NCBI GenBank assembly: GCA_002787535.1
Contig: PCXB01000078.1
Span: forward strand, 1-60,069
Length of the DNA stretch: 60,069 bases
Source: Deltaproteobacteria bacterium CG11_big_fil_rev_8_21_14_0_20_45_16
GTDB taxonomy: Bacteria; Bdellovibrionota; UBA2394
Reading direction: 5' to 3'
Shown here: positions 35,508 to 44,563 of the stretch, piece after piece
Position numbering within the stretch: the stretch's first letter is position 1
How the letters are laid out: every line of letters starts with the position of its first letter
Position numbers and translations under genes: made by a program
The notes under the pieces: generated by a model
The model's input: only the letters and a program-made list of their open reading frames with translations
The model's database searches: none
What the model was told of the DNA's origin: nothing

Positions 35508-36473
35508 ATGATACGCCGCCCAAAGTCCAATCTTAGTAAGGTCAAACGTTTCGTGATCATAGGGCCAGGTCGCTGGGGCCAAGCCTTGGGTAACTGCATT
35601 AAAGAATCGGGCTTTGAGATCCAGTACTTAGGAGAAAATCAGTCTGAGCTCGAATGTAAAAAAATTTTAAGCGAGCAGGTATGCTTTGTTCTGATTTCAA
35701 CTCCATTCAAGGCGCTCCCCACCGTTCTCTCGGGCCTCTCTAAGATTCCGAACATCAAAGCGGTCATCAATGCTTCGAAAGGGATCGATCGTAAAAGTCT
35801 CATGTCTTTTACTCAGTTGGCTCGAGACTATTTGAAGTGTCCAATTGCGAGCTTGTCAGGCCCGAGCTTTGCGGACGAATTATCAAAGAAGCTTCCAACA
35901 GCTTGTGTAATCGCATCAAACTCAAGAGAGCTCGCCGGTTTTTTAGCTAAGAAAATATCAACACCTTATTTCCGCCTCTATGCGCACAGCGACCCGATCG
36001 GCGTGGATCTATGTGGTGCGATCAAAAATGTATTAGCTATTGCGTGTGGTATTTCGGATGGTTTGCAACTTGGTCAAAACGCTCGAGCCGCACTACTTAC
36101 GCGTGGCCTTGTCGAAATGATGCTCGTCACAAAAAAATTGGGCGGTAAGAGTGCGACAGTTTTGGGCTTGGCGGGCGTCGGAGATCTTTGGCTAACCTCG
36201 ATCGGAGATTTAAGTCGAAATCGACAATTTGGTCTTATGCTCGCTCAGGGTCGCGGTATTGAAGCATCGATTGACCAAATCAATGCCCCAATCGAAGGCT
36301 ACTACACCGTTTTTCAAATTGAAAAGCTTAGAAAAAAGTATCGGCTCGATTTACCAATTTGTGAGTCCGTCTACAAAATTTGCACGGACAAAATGCGTGT
36401 CTCTGAAGCGCTTCAGAGACTTATGAAGCGCGAACCAAAATTCGAGGAGTCCAGTTCTTGGCGACTTCGGTAA
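35508..36473 (+). CDS. gpsA: glycerol-3-phosphate dehydrogenase [NAD(P)+]
   Basis: Reduces dihydroxyacetone phosphate to sn-glycerol 3-phosphate for phospholipid synthesis. In its 321 residues, FVIIGPGRWGQALGN is the dinucleotide loop (usual GxGxWGTAL), INASKGID the second binding block, and ASLSGPSFADEL the substrate region. CGAIKNVLAIACGISDGLQL carries the catalytic lysine, and LAGVGDLWLTSIGDLSRNRQ the domain II signature. gagg stands 8 bases before the ATG. The last 53 bases overlap the convergent gene downstream. Confidence 0.93.
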   Translation: MIRRPKSNLSKVKRFVIIGPGRWGQALGNCIKESGFEIQYLGENQSELECKKILSEQVCFVLISTPFKALPTVLSGLSKIPNIKAVINASKGIDRKSLMSFTQLARDYLKCPIASLSGPSFADELSKKLPTACVIASNSRELAGFLAKKISTPYFRLYAHSDPIGVDLCGAIKNVLAIACGISDGLQLGQNARAALLTRGLVEMMLVTKKLGGKSATVLGLAGVGDLWLTSIGDLSRNRQFGLMLAQGRGIEASIDQINAPIEGYYTVFQIEKLRKKYRLDLPICESVYKICTDKMRVSEALQRLMKREPKFEESSSWRLR

Positions 36474-37065
36474 ACATTTTCTGCCAAACACCCAACTCAA
36501 TTTTAAATTCGCCCTGCAAAACAGCCTTGAAAGCGACATAGTCTTTGTTTTGAAGCTGCGTATGAAGTTGGGTAAGGGAAGATTCCATTCGCCTCACGGT
36601 ATCGGTTAAACTCTGGCCTTCATATTCGAAGTTCCGGCTCGTATCATCGCCATAGCTGTGAATGGAAGCTACCATCTGAAGCAACCAATCTACGAGTGAA
36701 CTGAGCTCCGCAATTCGATCGTTCGCTTTTAAGAACTCACTATTCTCCAATAATCCACTAATATCGTCACAGTCCATCAGTAGCGCTTCACAAATTTGAG
36801 GAGCCAACTGTAACGAATCTTTCAGCAAAGGACCAACTTCCCGAGACTTGAAAGCCAGTTGACCTAAATCTTTCATGGACTGAAGAATCATCATCTCTTC
36901 CTCTTCCATATTGACAGACCTTCCATCTACGAAAATCTCCGTCACCACGCGGTGCGGGGCCAAACTACTTTTGATTTGTTCCGCCACCGCTCCAAAAGAG
37001 GAGCTCGCGTCAAAAGCCAGATTTTCTCCGTCCAACTTAATTTCAATTTTTGATGTACCTGCCAT
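36421..37065 (-). CDS. protein of unknown function, mostly helical
   Basis: A 214-residue cytoplasmic protein. The first 60 residues are beta-rich with a ubiquitin-like flavour (SKIEIKLDGENLAFD, VVTEIFVDGRSVNMEE). The rest is helical and acidic (GLLENSEFLKANDRIAELSS, YVAFKAVLQGEFKIELGVWQ). No catalytic motif was recognised. Its last codons (36421-36473) overlap gpsA. It lies 11 bases downstream of the 122-residue coiled-coil gene, so the two form an operon. A flagellar-chaperone-type role for the pair is possible but rests only on size and helicity. Confidence 0.65.
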   Translation of the reverse strand: MAGTSKIEIKLDGENLAFDASSSFGAVAEQIKSSLAPHRVVTEIFVDGRSVNMEEEEMMILQSMKDLGQLAFKSREVGPLLKDSLQLAPQICEALLMDCDDISGLLENSEFLKANDRIAELSSLVDWLLQMVASIHSYGDDTSRNFEYEGQSLTDTVRRMESSLTQLHTQLQNKDYVAFKAVLQGEFKIELGVWQKMFTEVAKNWTPRILVRAS

Positions 37066-37076
37066 GATTTCGACTC

Positions 37077-37445
37077 CTAAACCATCGATGAGATCTTATT
37101 TCCTTTAGATCCCAACATAAACTCCTCAAGAAGGTCCGTCTTAATTCGTCTATCTTTTCTTAGCTGAGTTTCAGCATCTTTCATCATCAACTCAAGTCTC
37201 AACTTAAGTTGAAAATCCATCTCAATTACTTTTTCAAGTTGATTCATCCACCTTTGATCATCCGTCGTGGATCGGGTGCCAATTTTTCGATCCACTCGCT
37301 CCAGTTCGCGCAGAATAAGCGCGCGCTGTTTAAGTTTATCGTCCACAGGTTGTGGATCTCCGGAGTCAATTTCCACAATAAGATTGTGTGTTAAACTCAA
37401 AAGATCCTCGATCAATGCCGATTTCTTTTTGACTATAGCTTCCAT
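37077..37445 (-). CDS. small coiled-coil protein of unknown function (FlgN/FliT-like size)
   Basis: A 122-residue protein almost wholly predicted helical (KKSALIEDLLSLTHNLIVEI, KLKQRALILRELERVDRKIG, MDFQLKLRLELMMKDAETQL). It has no signal peptide, cysteines or catalytic residues. Length and an early run-of-helix layout resemble flagellar chaperones of the FlgN/FliT type. This is a weak structural hint, and no flagellar gene lies in the window. It heads a two-gene minus-strand unit. Confidence 0.6.
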   Translation of the reverse strand: MEAIVKKKSALIEDLLSLTHNLIVEIDSGDPQPVDDKLKQRALILRELERVDRKIGTRSTTDDQRWMNQLEKVIEMDFQLKLRLELMMKDAETQLRKDRRIKTDLLEEFMLGSKGNKISSMV

Positions 37446-37537
37446 GCCCGTCCCTCTTTTGACAGCTTAACATAATGAGCCTAGAAAGACTTTTACTTTG
37501 ATAAAATTTATGATTTTCTTCGAATGACGCAGAACGC

Positions 37538-38713
37538 ATGAGCATACTGAATACATTTCATAGTCGAGCTTCGGCTGTCGCGCTGCATCAAGATTTAATT
37601 TTGGAAGTGGAAACTCTATTGCAAGGACGATACGCGGACGCACTTGCCGTCTGCGGTGATCAGCGAATCTATGTGCTCGGCGCACTTCAGGGCGAGAAAT
37701 TAAAAGTACAACTTCTTGACGAATTTCGCCCCGGACAATGGAAGGCAAAAATTTTGGAAATCATGGAAGCGTCGACGCGTAGACGCAAAGCGGCTTGTCA
37801 GCACTTCGATGACTGTGGAGCCTGTCAAATTCAACACTGGAATTACGATTACCAAATTGAATGGAAACACAAAATGCTGCTTCAGCTCCTGGAGAATTCA
37901 AGCCTGGGGCCTAAAGTTCAAGAGCTTAAGATTCAAATCATGGCTGCGCCTTCAGAATATTTCTACCGCCAACATGCGCGCCTCTCCATTGCCGACAATA
38001 AACCGGCATTTTTTAAGGCTGGCTCACGGGTGACTGTAGGTCTCAATGAATGCCCGGTGATGAGCCATGCTCTATTCGCCTATGCTTGTGAAAAGGCCTC
38101 CGGACGTGAAACGTCATCTTCGATGCGGATACTCGATCCAATTGAGTTTGAAGGCCTATCTTTTGAATTTATACAGGGAAACCGCATTCCGGTTAGCCCA
38201 GCGAGTTTCATTCAGCCCAACCTCGCCGTCGCTCGAATGATCGGGCATAAACTAGAGAAAATTTGCTCAGAAAGTTCTCAAAAACGACTGGCGTTAGATC
38301 TCTTTTGCGGCTCGGGAAATTTTACAAGTCTTATCGCAAAATATTTTTCAAAAGTATTAGCGGTCGATGAATGTCATGAAGCCATTGAACTCGCAAGGCA
38401 AACTAATCCTTCGATCGAGTGGGTCGCAGGCAAAACAGATGATTTTCTGAAAGAGCTTTTTGAACGACCAAAGCAGCCACTCGATTTCTGCTTTTTAGAT
38501 CCACCGCGCAATGGAGCCTTTAGAGCGATGGAGGATCTAAAAAACTTGAAACCTACAACCGTGGCTTACTTGTCGTGCCAGCCCGATAGTCTCGTTCGAG
38601 ACCTAACGCGTCTTGTTAAAAATGACCATTACAGGATTCAAGATTGGATCATGATCGATCTGCTTCCCCAAACTAGGCATATCGAAAATCTAGTTATCTT
38701 AAAAATTTCGTAG
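37538..38713 (+). CDS. RlmD/TrmA-type RNA (uracil-5-)-methyltransferase with Fe-S cluster
   Basis: Methylates C5 of uracil in 23S rRNA or tRNA using SAM. A 391-residue protein: an N-terminal TRAM-like barrel (about 18-75), then Fe-S cysteines in CQHFDDCGACQIQHW (spacing C-x5-C-x2-C) with a later Cys in NECPVM. The SAM domain has LDLFCGSGNFTSLIA and FCFLDPPRNGAF. The catalytic nucleophile is in AYLSCQPDSLVRDL (usual SCNPxTLxRD). All key residues are intact, unlike the RsmB-like protein 5 kb upstream. RlmC, RlmD and TrmA activities cannot be told apart here. Single gene, divergent from the coiled-coil pair. Confidence 0.9.
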   Translation: MSILNTFHSRASAVALHQDLILEVETLLQGRYADALAVCGDQRIYVLGALQGEKLKVQLLDEFRPGQWKAKILEIMEASTRRRKAACQHFDDCGACQIQHWNYDYQIEWKHKMLLQLLENSSLGPKVQELKIQIMAAPSEYFYRQHARLSIADNKPAFFKAGSRVTVGLNECPVMSHALFAYACEKASGRETSSSMRILDPIEFEGLSFEFIQGNRIPVSPASFIQPNLAVARMIGHKLEKICSESSQKRLALDLFCGSGNFTSLIAKYFSKVLAVDECHEAIELARQTNPSIEWVAGKTDDFLKELFERPKQPLDFCFLDPPRNGAFRAMEDLKNLKPTTVAYLSCQPDSLVRDLTRLVKNDHYRIQDWIMIDLLPQTRHIENLVILKIS

Positions 38714-38745
38714 AATGCGGCAACCTGTGGGACAATAAAAGTTGA

Positions 38746-39285
38746 ATGTCAAATCAAGAGGTGTTTTTTAATTCTATTAGACGAGCTCTTGAGGAAGGAG
38801 CCTCCCAAGAAAGCGGCGTTGCTCTTGTCAAACTTATTGGATCCGGTCTGCTTTTTAGTTTTCTTACAATCTATTTGCTCCGTCATCGATGGTCGATTCG
38901 ACGTGAAATTACAATTTGGATTAAGTATCTAACTGGGGCAGCGGATCTTGCCGATCGGCGTCGGAGAGCAAGCTATCCCGTATCCATTATCGTTCCGATG
39001 TCTGCTCGGCCATTAGAAAGACATCGCACCGTCAACATTAGTAAGGGTGGGATGTTCATACACACTCGCCGGCCTTTTGAGCTTTCAACAAGCTTTCAAT
39101 TCATTCTGGAACTTAACAAGACCACTCTAATCAAAGCCACAGCCCTTGTACGATGGGTTAAGCCAAGCTCGGATCCTGACACTCCGGCCGGCATGGGCTG
39201 TGAGTTTATCGGCTTGACCGATGAGCAAAAGAATCTTATTCGCTTATTCTTACGAAGTCGCAAAACTCGTTACTTTAAAGGTTAA
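38746..39285 (+). CDS. membrane-anchored PilZ-domain protein (probable c-di-GMP receptor)
   Basis: A 179-residue protein with one membrane helix (LVKLIGSGLLFSFLTIYLLR, about 28-47) and a C-terminal PilZ domain. The c-di-GMP motifs are both present: the RxxxR-type DRRRRASYPVSI (about 72-83) and NISKGGMFIHT (usual D/NxSxxG), followed by the strand TALVRWVKPSS and GMGCEFIGL. It therefore probably senses c-di-GMP at the inner face of the membrane. The stop is 1 base before the queG ATG, an unexpected partner; co-transcription looks real, but a functional link is unclear. Confidence 0.85.
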   Translation: MSNQEVFFNSIRRALEEGASQESGVALVKLIGSGLLFSFLTIYLLRHRWSIRREITIWIKYLTGAADLADRRRRASYPVSIIVPMSARPLERHRTVNISKGGMFIHTRRPFELSTSFQFILELNKTTLIKATALVRWVKPSSDPDTPAGMGCEFIGLTDEQKNLIRLFLRSRKTRYFKG

Positions 39286-39286
39286 T

Positions 39287-40171
39287 ATGAAAATTGATTT
39301 AGGGGCTCTGGCCGAACGTCATGGCCTTGATTTGGCTGGCGTAAGTTCGCCCGAACTTGACCCTCAAACAAAATCTGAATTCTTGAAATGGCTTAGGTCA
39401 AAAAAGGGGCCTCAGATGCAGTATCTCGAGCGAAGAGTCGAAGAGAGGCTGAATCCTCCGAGATACTTTCCTCGAGTAAAAAGCATTTTATGTTTTGCTA
39501 TGAATTACTTTCAGGGTTGGGCTCAAGGAGAAGTCAAACTTTCGAACTATAGCTGGGATGCCGACTATCATCAGACCTTCAAAACCAAACTCTACTCCAT
39601 AGAGGCCGAGCTCCAAAAAAAATACTCGGATGAGGAGTTCCGAGTCTGCGTCGATACATCCCCAGTTTTAGAAAAATACTTGGCCACTCGAGCAGGAATC
39701 GGTTGGCAGGGAAAAAATACTCTAGTCATCAACCAAAAGTTTGGAAGTCAGATCTTTTTGGGTGAGATATTTACAAGCCTTGAAGCTTCATGCTTTGAAA
39801 GCCTTCCTAAAGTTACGGATCATTGTGGAACTTGCCAACGCTGCCTTCAGGCTTGCCCCACAAAGGCGCTAGAGGCTTATTCGTTAGACGCTTCAAAATG
39901 TATCTCCTATTGGACCTTAGAACATAAAGGAGAGTTCACGGCCGAAACGCCAGGTTTTAAGAATTGGGTCGCCGGCTGCGATATCTGCCAAGAAGTTTGC
40001 CCCTGGAATCAGAAACTGATCCCCTTAGAAAGTTCAGCCGCGGAACTTTCCCATTTGTCTGCAAAAGATATTGGCGATCAAAACTGGCTTAAAAGAATTG
40101 AGTCTAAGGCCGTTTCGTATCTTGCGCCCGATAATTGGAACCGAAATCTAGAGTGGATCTCTAAAAACTAG
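39287..40171 (+). CDS. queG: epoxyqueuosine reductase
   Basis: Reduces epoxyqueuosine to queuosine in tRNA, using cobalamin and two [4Fe-4S] clusters. I start at ATG 39287 (MKIDLGALAERHGLDLAG), with aaagg 5-6 bases upstream and the PilZ stop directly before; the open frame further upstream lies inside that gene. DTSPVLEKYLATRAGIGWQG is the cobalamin/active-site stretch. The cluster ligands are in CGTCQRCLQACP and CDICQEVCPWN. The 294 residues end soon after the second cluster, so the C-terminal HEAT-like tRNA-contact region of the longer enzymes (about 380 residues) is missing. queF lies 1.1 kb downstream on the other strand. Confidence 0.92.
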   Translation: MKIDLGALAERHGLDLAGVSSPELDPQTKSEFLKWLRSKKGPQMQYLERRVEERLNPPRYFPRVKSILCFAMNYFQGWAQGEVKLSNYSWDADYHQTFKTKLYSIEAELQKKYSDEEFRVCVDTSPVLEKYLATRAGIGWQGKNTLVINQKFGSQIFLGEIFTSLEASCFESLPKVTDHCGTCQRCLQACPTKALEAYSLDASKCISYWTLEHKGEFTAETPGFKNWVAGCDICQEVCPWNQKLIPLESSAAELSHLSAKDIGDQNWLKRIESKAVSYLAPDNWNRNLEWISKN

Positions 40172-40219
40172 AGTCAGCCCTTCCCAAAACTGCAAGTTTT
40201 CCCTTATCGTTGCCTCGTG

Positions 40220-41308
40220 ATGGCCAGGCTTTCGATTCAATCTCTTATTTTTATGCTATTTTTCATTCTTCTCTTCATTCTTCCTACTCACATCCAAACA
40301 CCTGCATTTGGACAAAGTCAGCCCCAGGAGAAATCTCGGGCTAGCGACTGCCGAGTAGGTTTTTTTGAAAAATTAACTCAAAATGTAGAAAGATCAGCAA
40401 CCCATACCCGAGCGGCGCTCAAAAAGGCCTACAGATTAATTGCTTACAAAAAAACCAAGCTGGGAGAATACGGTCAAAAGAGGCTCTTTGACTTTCGATA
40501 TCCCAGCGTAGAACTCGTCCACTATTTGAGAATGCATCCACTTTCAATTTTTCCAGAACGTAGGGAAATAATCATATTAGTAGAGCAACAGGCCACTTCG
40601 AACTCTATGGAGCTAAACCCCTTCAGTCGAGATCCGGAAGATATTCGACGACTCTACGGAGAGGGTAAAGACATCGACAATATTACTTTATTAGATGCTA
40701 AAAACTTTTTTGAAAATCAACGCGCCAAAATTCAACGGGGCTTCTCGGAAACCACGATCGATCACGAACGTCGCAGCTTTACATTCTTTAGACGTCTCGC
40801 CGTCTATTCATCCTTTATAGCCATCGGAGCCTTTGGTTTTAACTGGCTACAATCTAAATCAGCTGGTTATTCTGCAGCGCCTTCTGAACTTGGCGGAACT
40901 GAGTCTCGCCGCTCGTCGTATTCGACCCTTTTTGGCTCGATGCCTATTCCCGAGGATTCCAAACGAATTTATGAAATATTTCTCAGAGCCGAAGATAAAT
41001 ATTTTCGACAATACAATTCGGTGATTACCTTGATGCAGCAGCACTCACGAGATGCCTTAAGCTACCCACCCTATATGATTTTTTCAGCCCTAAACATCTA
41101 CTATAATAATGAACAAACCTTCAAAGACACTGAATTGAAAGATAGCCTCATTCGTTTTATATATTTTATGCGTTACGCCCATGCCGATTATTTTTATTCT
41201 GAGGGTGCAGAGATGATCAAGATTAGAGAGCTGACAGATAAAGTTCTTAACGAAGCTGATCCTGACAAGGCGATATTAAACGAAATGATCGAAGATTTGA
41301 GTCGCTAG
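40220..41308 (+). CDS. membrane-associated exported protein of unknown function
   Basis: I use ATG 40220; the GTG at 40217 directly before it is also in frame. A strong signal sequence (SLIFMLFFILLFILPTHI, possible cut near FGQS) opens a 362-residue protein. It has a second hydrophobic stretch (LAVYSSFIAIGAFGFNWLQ, about 190-210), so it may be anchored in the membrane. The rest is helical and charged (LFDFRYPSVELVHYLRMHPL, YFRQYNSVITLMQQHSRDAL). No family recognised. It overlaps convergent queF by 4 bases. Confidence 0.68.
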   Translation: MARLSIQSLIFMLFFILLFILPTHIQTPAFGQSQPQEKSRASDCRVGFFEKLTQNVERSATHTRAALKKAYRLIAYKKTKLGEYGQKRLFDFRYPSVELVHYLRMHPLSIFPERREIIILVEQQATSNSMELNPFSRDPEDIRRLYGEGKDIDNITLLDAKNFFENQRAKIQRGFSETTIDHERRSFTFFRRLAVYSSFIAIGAFGFNWLQSKSAGYSAAPSELGGTESRRSSYSTLFGSMPIPEDSKRIYEIFLRAEDKYFRQYNSVITLMQQHSRDALSYPPYMIFSALNIYYNNEQTFKDTELKDSLIRFIYFMRYAHADYFYSEGAEMIKIRELTDKVLNEADPDKAILNEMIEDLSR

Positions 41309-41742
41309 CGAAAATCATATCGCACTTTCCATTCAGGCGCACGCGGGCCTTGATAGCTTGGCTCAAACCTCTCGACTATCACATCGGTCTGAATATTTCC
41401 CCGCCGTGTATAATCCATGACAATCTTAAGATAATGGGGCCTCAAAACTTCAACCAAATCCCGAAGAATGAGATGGGCAAGTTCCTCGTGATAATGCGAC
41501 TCATTTCGAAATTTATTAATATAGATCTTCAGACTCTTTAGTTCGACAAGATATTTCTGAGGGACATACCAAATATGTGCGGTCCAAAAGTCTGGAAAGC
41601 CCGAACGTGGGCATAAACTTGTACCCTCTGGGCATGTAAAATAAATCAAACTCGGCGGGTCTTGGTACTTAAATTCAATGGGCTCCAACTTCGCTTCCGC
41701 AATGAGCTTTGTCCCATGCTTTTCTGGTAAGTCATTCGCCAT
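41305..41742 (-). CDS. queF: NADPH-dependent 7-cyano-7-deazaguanine reductase
   Basis: Reduces preQ0 to preQ1, the nitrile-to-amine step of queuosine synthesis. The 145-residue short (YkvM) type is recognised by GTSLCPRSGFPDF with the catalytic Cys and Asp, VELKSLKIYINKFRNES (usual VESKSLKLYLxSFRN), and the YHEE His-Glu pair. All catalytic positions are present although the surrounding sequence is divergent. It is the last gene of the hem operon, 24 bases after hemD. With queG nearby, the window holds two steps of the same pathway on opposite strands. Confidence 0.92.
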   Translation of the reverse strand: MANDLPEKHGTKLIAEAKLEPIEFKYQDPPSLIYFTCPEGTSLCPRSGFPDFWTAHIWYVPQKYLVELKSLKIYINKFRNESHYHEELAHLILRDLVEVLRPHYLKIVMDYTRRGNIQTDVIVERFEPSYQGPRAPEWKVRYDFR

Positions 41743-41766
41743 AACTGGTTTGGATCAATAAACGCT

Positions 41767-42417
41767 TCATGATCTCTTGTCAAAGTCCCTTAATCGTTTT
41801 GCGGTCGTAGGCCCAATACAGCTGTATCTTAGCCCCCAGGAAGCTCTAGAACGCCGAGTGGAAGATCGAAAAAAGGCTGTGACACTTGAAGGACTTGTAA
41901 AAAAAATTTCGCCTATAGACTTTGATTTTATGACAGCTGATAGCGCCTTCGGGCGTCTTATAATTTTTGTCGCATAAGGATGGCAAACAAATACTGAATG
42001 TCCCATTCCTCTTAGAGCTTGTATGAGTGTCGAATCACCAATCTGTGATCGCGCAAAAAAAATGGAAACAGGTTTCGAATACTTTCGTTTAATCCATGAG
42101 AGCACCTTTGTTGAATTTCCATTGTTTAAAATAAAATGTCGTTCGCCTTTTACACGTTGTATGGCGGAAGCCGTGGACGCTCCTATCGCCAGTACAGCAT
42201 TTGACCTGGGTCGCCTCTTCAAATAACTTAAAGTTGTTGCCGAACTAAAGATGGATAAATCATAAGATCGCCTGGGGCATCGATACGATAATTTTTTAAA
42301 CTTGATCAGCGGTAAAAAATAAAGTTTTCTGCCTTTGAGATCGGGGCGCTTCGACCATCTTGGCTCCCGCTCTCGCAATAGTAATAGATTTCTATGCGTT
42401 TTCAATTTTGCGGACAT
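41767..42417 (-). CDS. hemD: uroporphyrinogen-III synthase
   Basis: Closes and inverts hydroxymethylbilane to uroporphyrinogen III. HemD proteins conserve little sequence. Here the call rests on the position immediately after hemC (16-base overlap) and on the two-domain pattern YDLSIFSSATTLSYL (usual FTSxxGV) and EIFFTSPSSVTAFF (usual FTSxSxVxxF). CIGPTTAKRLRDF (usual IGxxTAxAL) ends the pattern. The product is unusually basic and short (216 residues against about 240-260). Confidence 0.85.
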   Translation of the reverse strand: MSAKLKTHRNLLLLREREPRWSKRPDLKGRKLYFLPLIKFKKLSYRCPRRSYDLSIFSSATTLSYLKRRPRSNAVLAIGASTASAIQRVKGERHFILNNGNSTKVLSWIKRKYSKPVSIFFARSQIGDSTLIQALRGMGHSVFVCHPYATKIIRRPKALSAVIKSKSIGEIFFTSPSSVTAFFRSSTRRSRASWGLRYSCIGPTTAKRLRDFDKRS

Positions 42418-43340
42418 TTTTCAAGAATCCGCTGAGCCCCTTGGGCCATAAACCTTTCGGCTAACTTCAATCCTAGATTTTCTCCGTGCCCGACAGGCGC
42501 TACATTGGTATCCATCATAATACTCAAACCATCTGGATCCGACAAAAACGCATGTAAGCGCATTTGAAACTGCTCAATCTCACACCATGCTCCAAGAGGA
42601 AGCGTACAGTTGGCCCCCATGGCTTCCAAAAAAGCCCGCTCCGCAGCCACTGATTGGCCAGACTCATCATCATGAATTCGACGAAGTTTCAATCGCAAAT
42701 TGTCATCATCTTCCCGACATTCCAGCGCAATGGCACCTTGGCCAGGCGCCGGAACAAAGATCTTCGGATCCAAGTATTCAGTGATAAAACTTTCTTGGCC
42801 GAGCCGCAAAACTCCAGCTGCCGCCATAATCAACCCGTCGACCTCGCCATTCATCATCTTTTCTATTCGCGTATCGACATTCCCGCGAATATTCACAATC
42901 TCACATCGTACGCCCTGGGAACCAAGCTGAGCGCGCCGCCTTAAACTTGAAGTTCCTATTTTCATTCCTTCATTAAAATCCGCCAGTGGTTTTTTGTCTC
43001 GACTCAGAAATACATCTCGAACTTCTCCACGTTCAATGATTCCAGCCAAACTACATCCAGTGGGCAATTTTACTGGCAAATCCTTTAAAGAGTGGACACA
43101 AAGGTCGACATCATTTCTTAGCAACGACTCTTCCAATTCCTTAATATACAGTCCCTTGCCCCCCGACTCTGAAAGACTAATGGACTTGTCATCGCCACTC
43201 GTAGTTATACCGACGATTGAAAACTGATCTTCCGGCCATTGCTCTTCAAGCAGCCATTGAACGAATTGCGCTTGCCACATCGCCAAAGGTGAATTTCTTG
43301 TTCCAATAATATAATTATGCGACATAGCCTCAGGCCTCAA
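42402..43340 (-). CDS. hemC: porphobilinogen deaminase (hydroxymethylbilane synthase)
   Basis: Joins four porphobilinogens into hydroxymethylbilane on a covalent dipyrromethane cofactor. In its 312 residues, GTRNSPLAMWQAQFVQWLL is the N-terminal signature, VDLCVHSLKDLPVKLPTGC the active-site Asp/Lys region, and GTSSLRRRAQL the Arg-rich substrate clamp. EAMGANCTLPLGAW holds the cofactor cysteine. The start overlaps the hemA stop by 4 bases, and the end overlaps hemD by 16 bases. Confidence 0.95.
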   Translation of the reverse strand: MRPEAMSHNYIIGTRNSPLAMWQAQFVQWLLEEQWPEDQFSIVGITTSGDDKSISLSESGGKGLYIKELEESLLRNDVDLCVHSLKDLPVKLPTGCSLAGIIERGEVRDVFLSRDKKPLADFNEGMKIGTSSLRRRAQLGSQGVRCEIVNIRGNVDTRIEKMMNGEVDGLIMAAAGVLRLGQESFITEYLDPKIFVPAPGQGAIALECREDDDNLRLKLRRIHDDESGQSVAAERAFLEAMGANCTLPLGAWCEIEQFQMRLHAFLSDPDGLSIMMDTNVAPVGHGENLGLKLAERFMAQGAQRILEKCPQN

Positions 43341-44563
43341 ATCTTAAAAAGTTTCTTGAATGCATTGGTCCAATGATCTCCTTCTTCCTTTTCCGAGACT
43401 CGAGCCTTCAACTCAATAATAGGATCCTGCAATATTTTTGAACTCAACCGGCGACTCATTTTCTCAATCTCAGTCCAGTCCTTCTCAGTGATCTCGGAAA
43501 GGCGGGACTTCAATTCTTTCAACTCTCGAACCCGAAGCTGTTCAACTTTCTCATTGAGGAGCTTAAAAATTTCGTCAATGCTTGTCGACTCATAAGCCCG
43601 CCAAGTCTTTTGAACTTCCTCGGCCACAAGTAGATGGGCTCGACCCAGTTCTTGCTCCCTAAGCCGCGTATTATCTTGAGCAATTCGTTTCAAGTCATCT
43701 ACATAATACAAAAAGCTGTTAGATCCATAAGCGGACCGAATGGTCGGCGGAACGGCTAAGTCCAAAATAAATAAAGTCGTTCCGGTTTTAGATAAAAGTC
43801 GATTCCAGTCTTGCTCACTTAAAATAGGTTCAGAGGTTGCTAGAATTAGTGCATCCGCACGACTAACAATATCTTCAGGCTTAGACAGCACTTCAACGGC
43901 CATACCTTCTTCCTGCATTTTGTCCCGAAGAGTTTCGGCCACCGTTTGAGTTCTATTGTAGAGCAAAAGTTTTTTTGGCTGAACACTGGCAAAGTGTTCT
44001 GCGGCGGCCTGACCGATCTCCCCTAGCCCCAAAATCCCGATATTTTTTTGACTCAAATCCCCCAGGACTTTCTCAGCCAATTTGACACCTATGGAAGGAA
44101 TACTTACGGCAAACTGTCCCACTTCCGTTTCCGTACGGACTCGTTTAGCCACTCGGAAGGCTTCCTGAAAAAATCGATGGAGCTGACTTTGAACTCGAGA
44201 CTGCTCGCAAGCCTGCAGATAGGCTCGCCGAACCTGCCCTGTGATTTGTGTTTCGCCTAGGACCATCGCCTCAAGGCTCGAACCCACTCTAAAAAGATGC
44301 TCAAGGGCTGCTCGCTCATAGTGAAAGTAAAACTTCGAGATTAAGACTTCACTCATTCCGGAAGATTCAAAAATCCAGGATTTGGGATCCGTATGTGAAC
44401 AAGCGTAAAGTTCAACTCGATTACAGGTAGATAAAATTAAACTTTCATCGCATTCACGACGTATGCGAGTGTCAACTTCGGAGTTTAAAATCCATCGTGA
44501 AGCCTCGACTCGTTCGTCAAGGCTAGCTGTCTTGAAATCAACTCCACAAACCCAGTATTTCAC
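43337..44563 (-). CDS. hemA: glutamyl-tRNA reductase
   Basis: First committed enzyme of C5-pathway tetrapyrrole synthesis; it reduces glutamyl-tRNA to glutamate 1-semialdehyde. The catalytic cysteine is Cys47 in LILSTCNRVELYA. LEAMVLGETQITGQVRRAY is the active-site signature and IGILGLGEIGQAAAEHF the NADPH loop. A C-terminal dimerisation helix bundle ends the 408 residues. It overlaps hemX upstream and hemC downstream by 4 bases each, so all three are translationally coupled. The aminomutase gene hemL is not in the window. Confidence 0.95.
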   Translation of the reverse strand: MKYWVCGVDFKTASLDERVEASRWILNSEVDTRIRRECDESLILSTCNRVELYACSHTDPKSWIFESSGMSEVLISKFYFHYERAALEHLFRVGSSLEAMVLGETQITGQVRRAYLQACEQSRVQSQLHRFFQEAFRVAKRVRTETEVGQFAVSIPSIGVKLAEKVLGDLSQKNIGILGLGEIGQAAAEHFASVQPKKLLLYNRTQTVAETLRDKMQEEGMAVEVLSKPEDIVSRADALILATSEPILSEQDWNRLLSKTGTTLFILDLAVPPTIRSAYGSNSFLYYVDDLKRIAQDNTRLREQELGRAHLLVAEEVQKTWRAYESTSIDEIFKLLNEKVEQLRVRELKELKSRLSEITEKDWTEIEKMSRRLSSKILQDPIIELKARVSEKEEGDHWTNAFKKLFKI

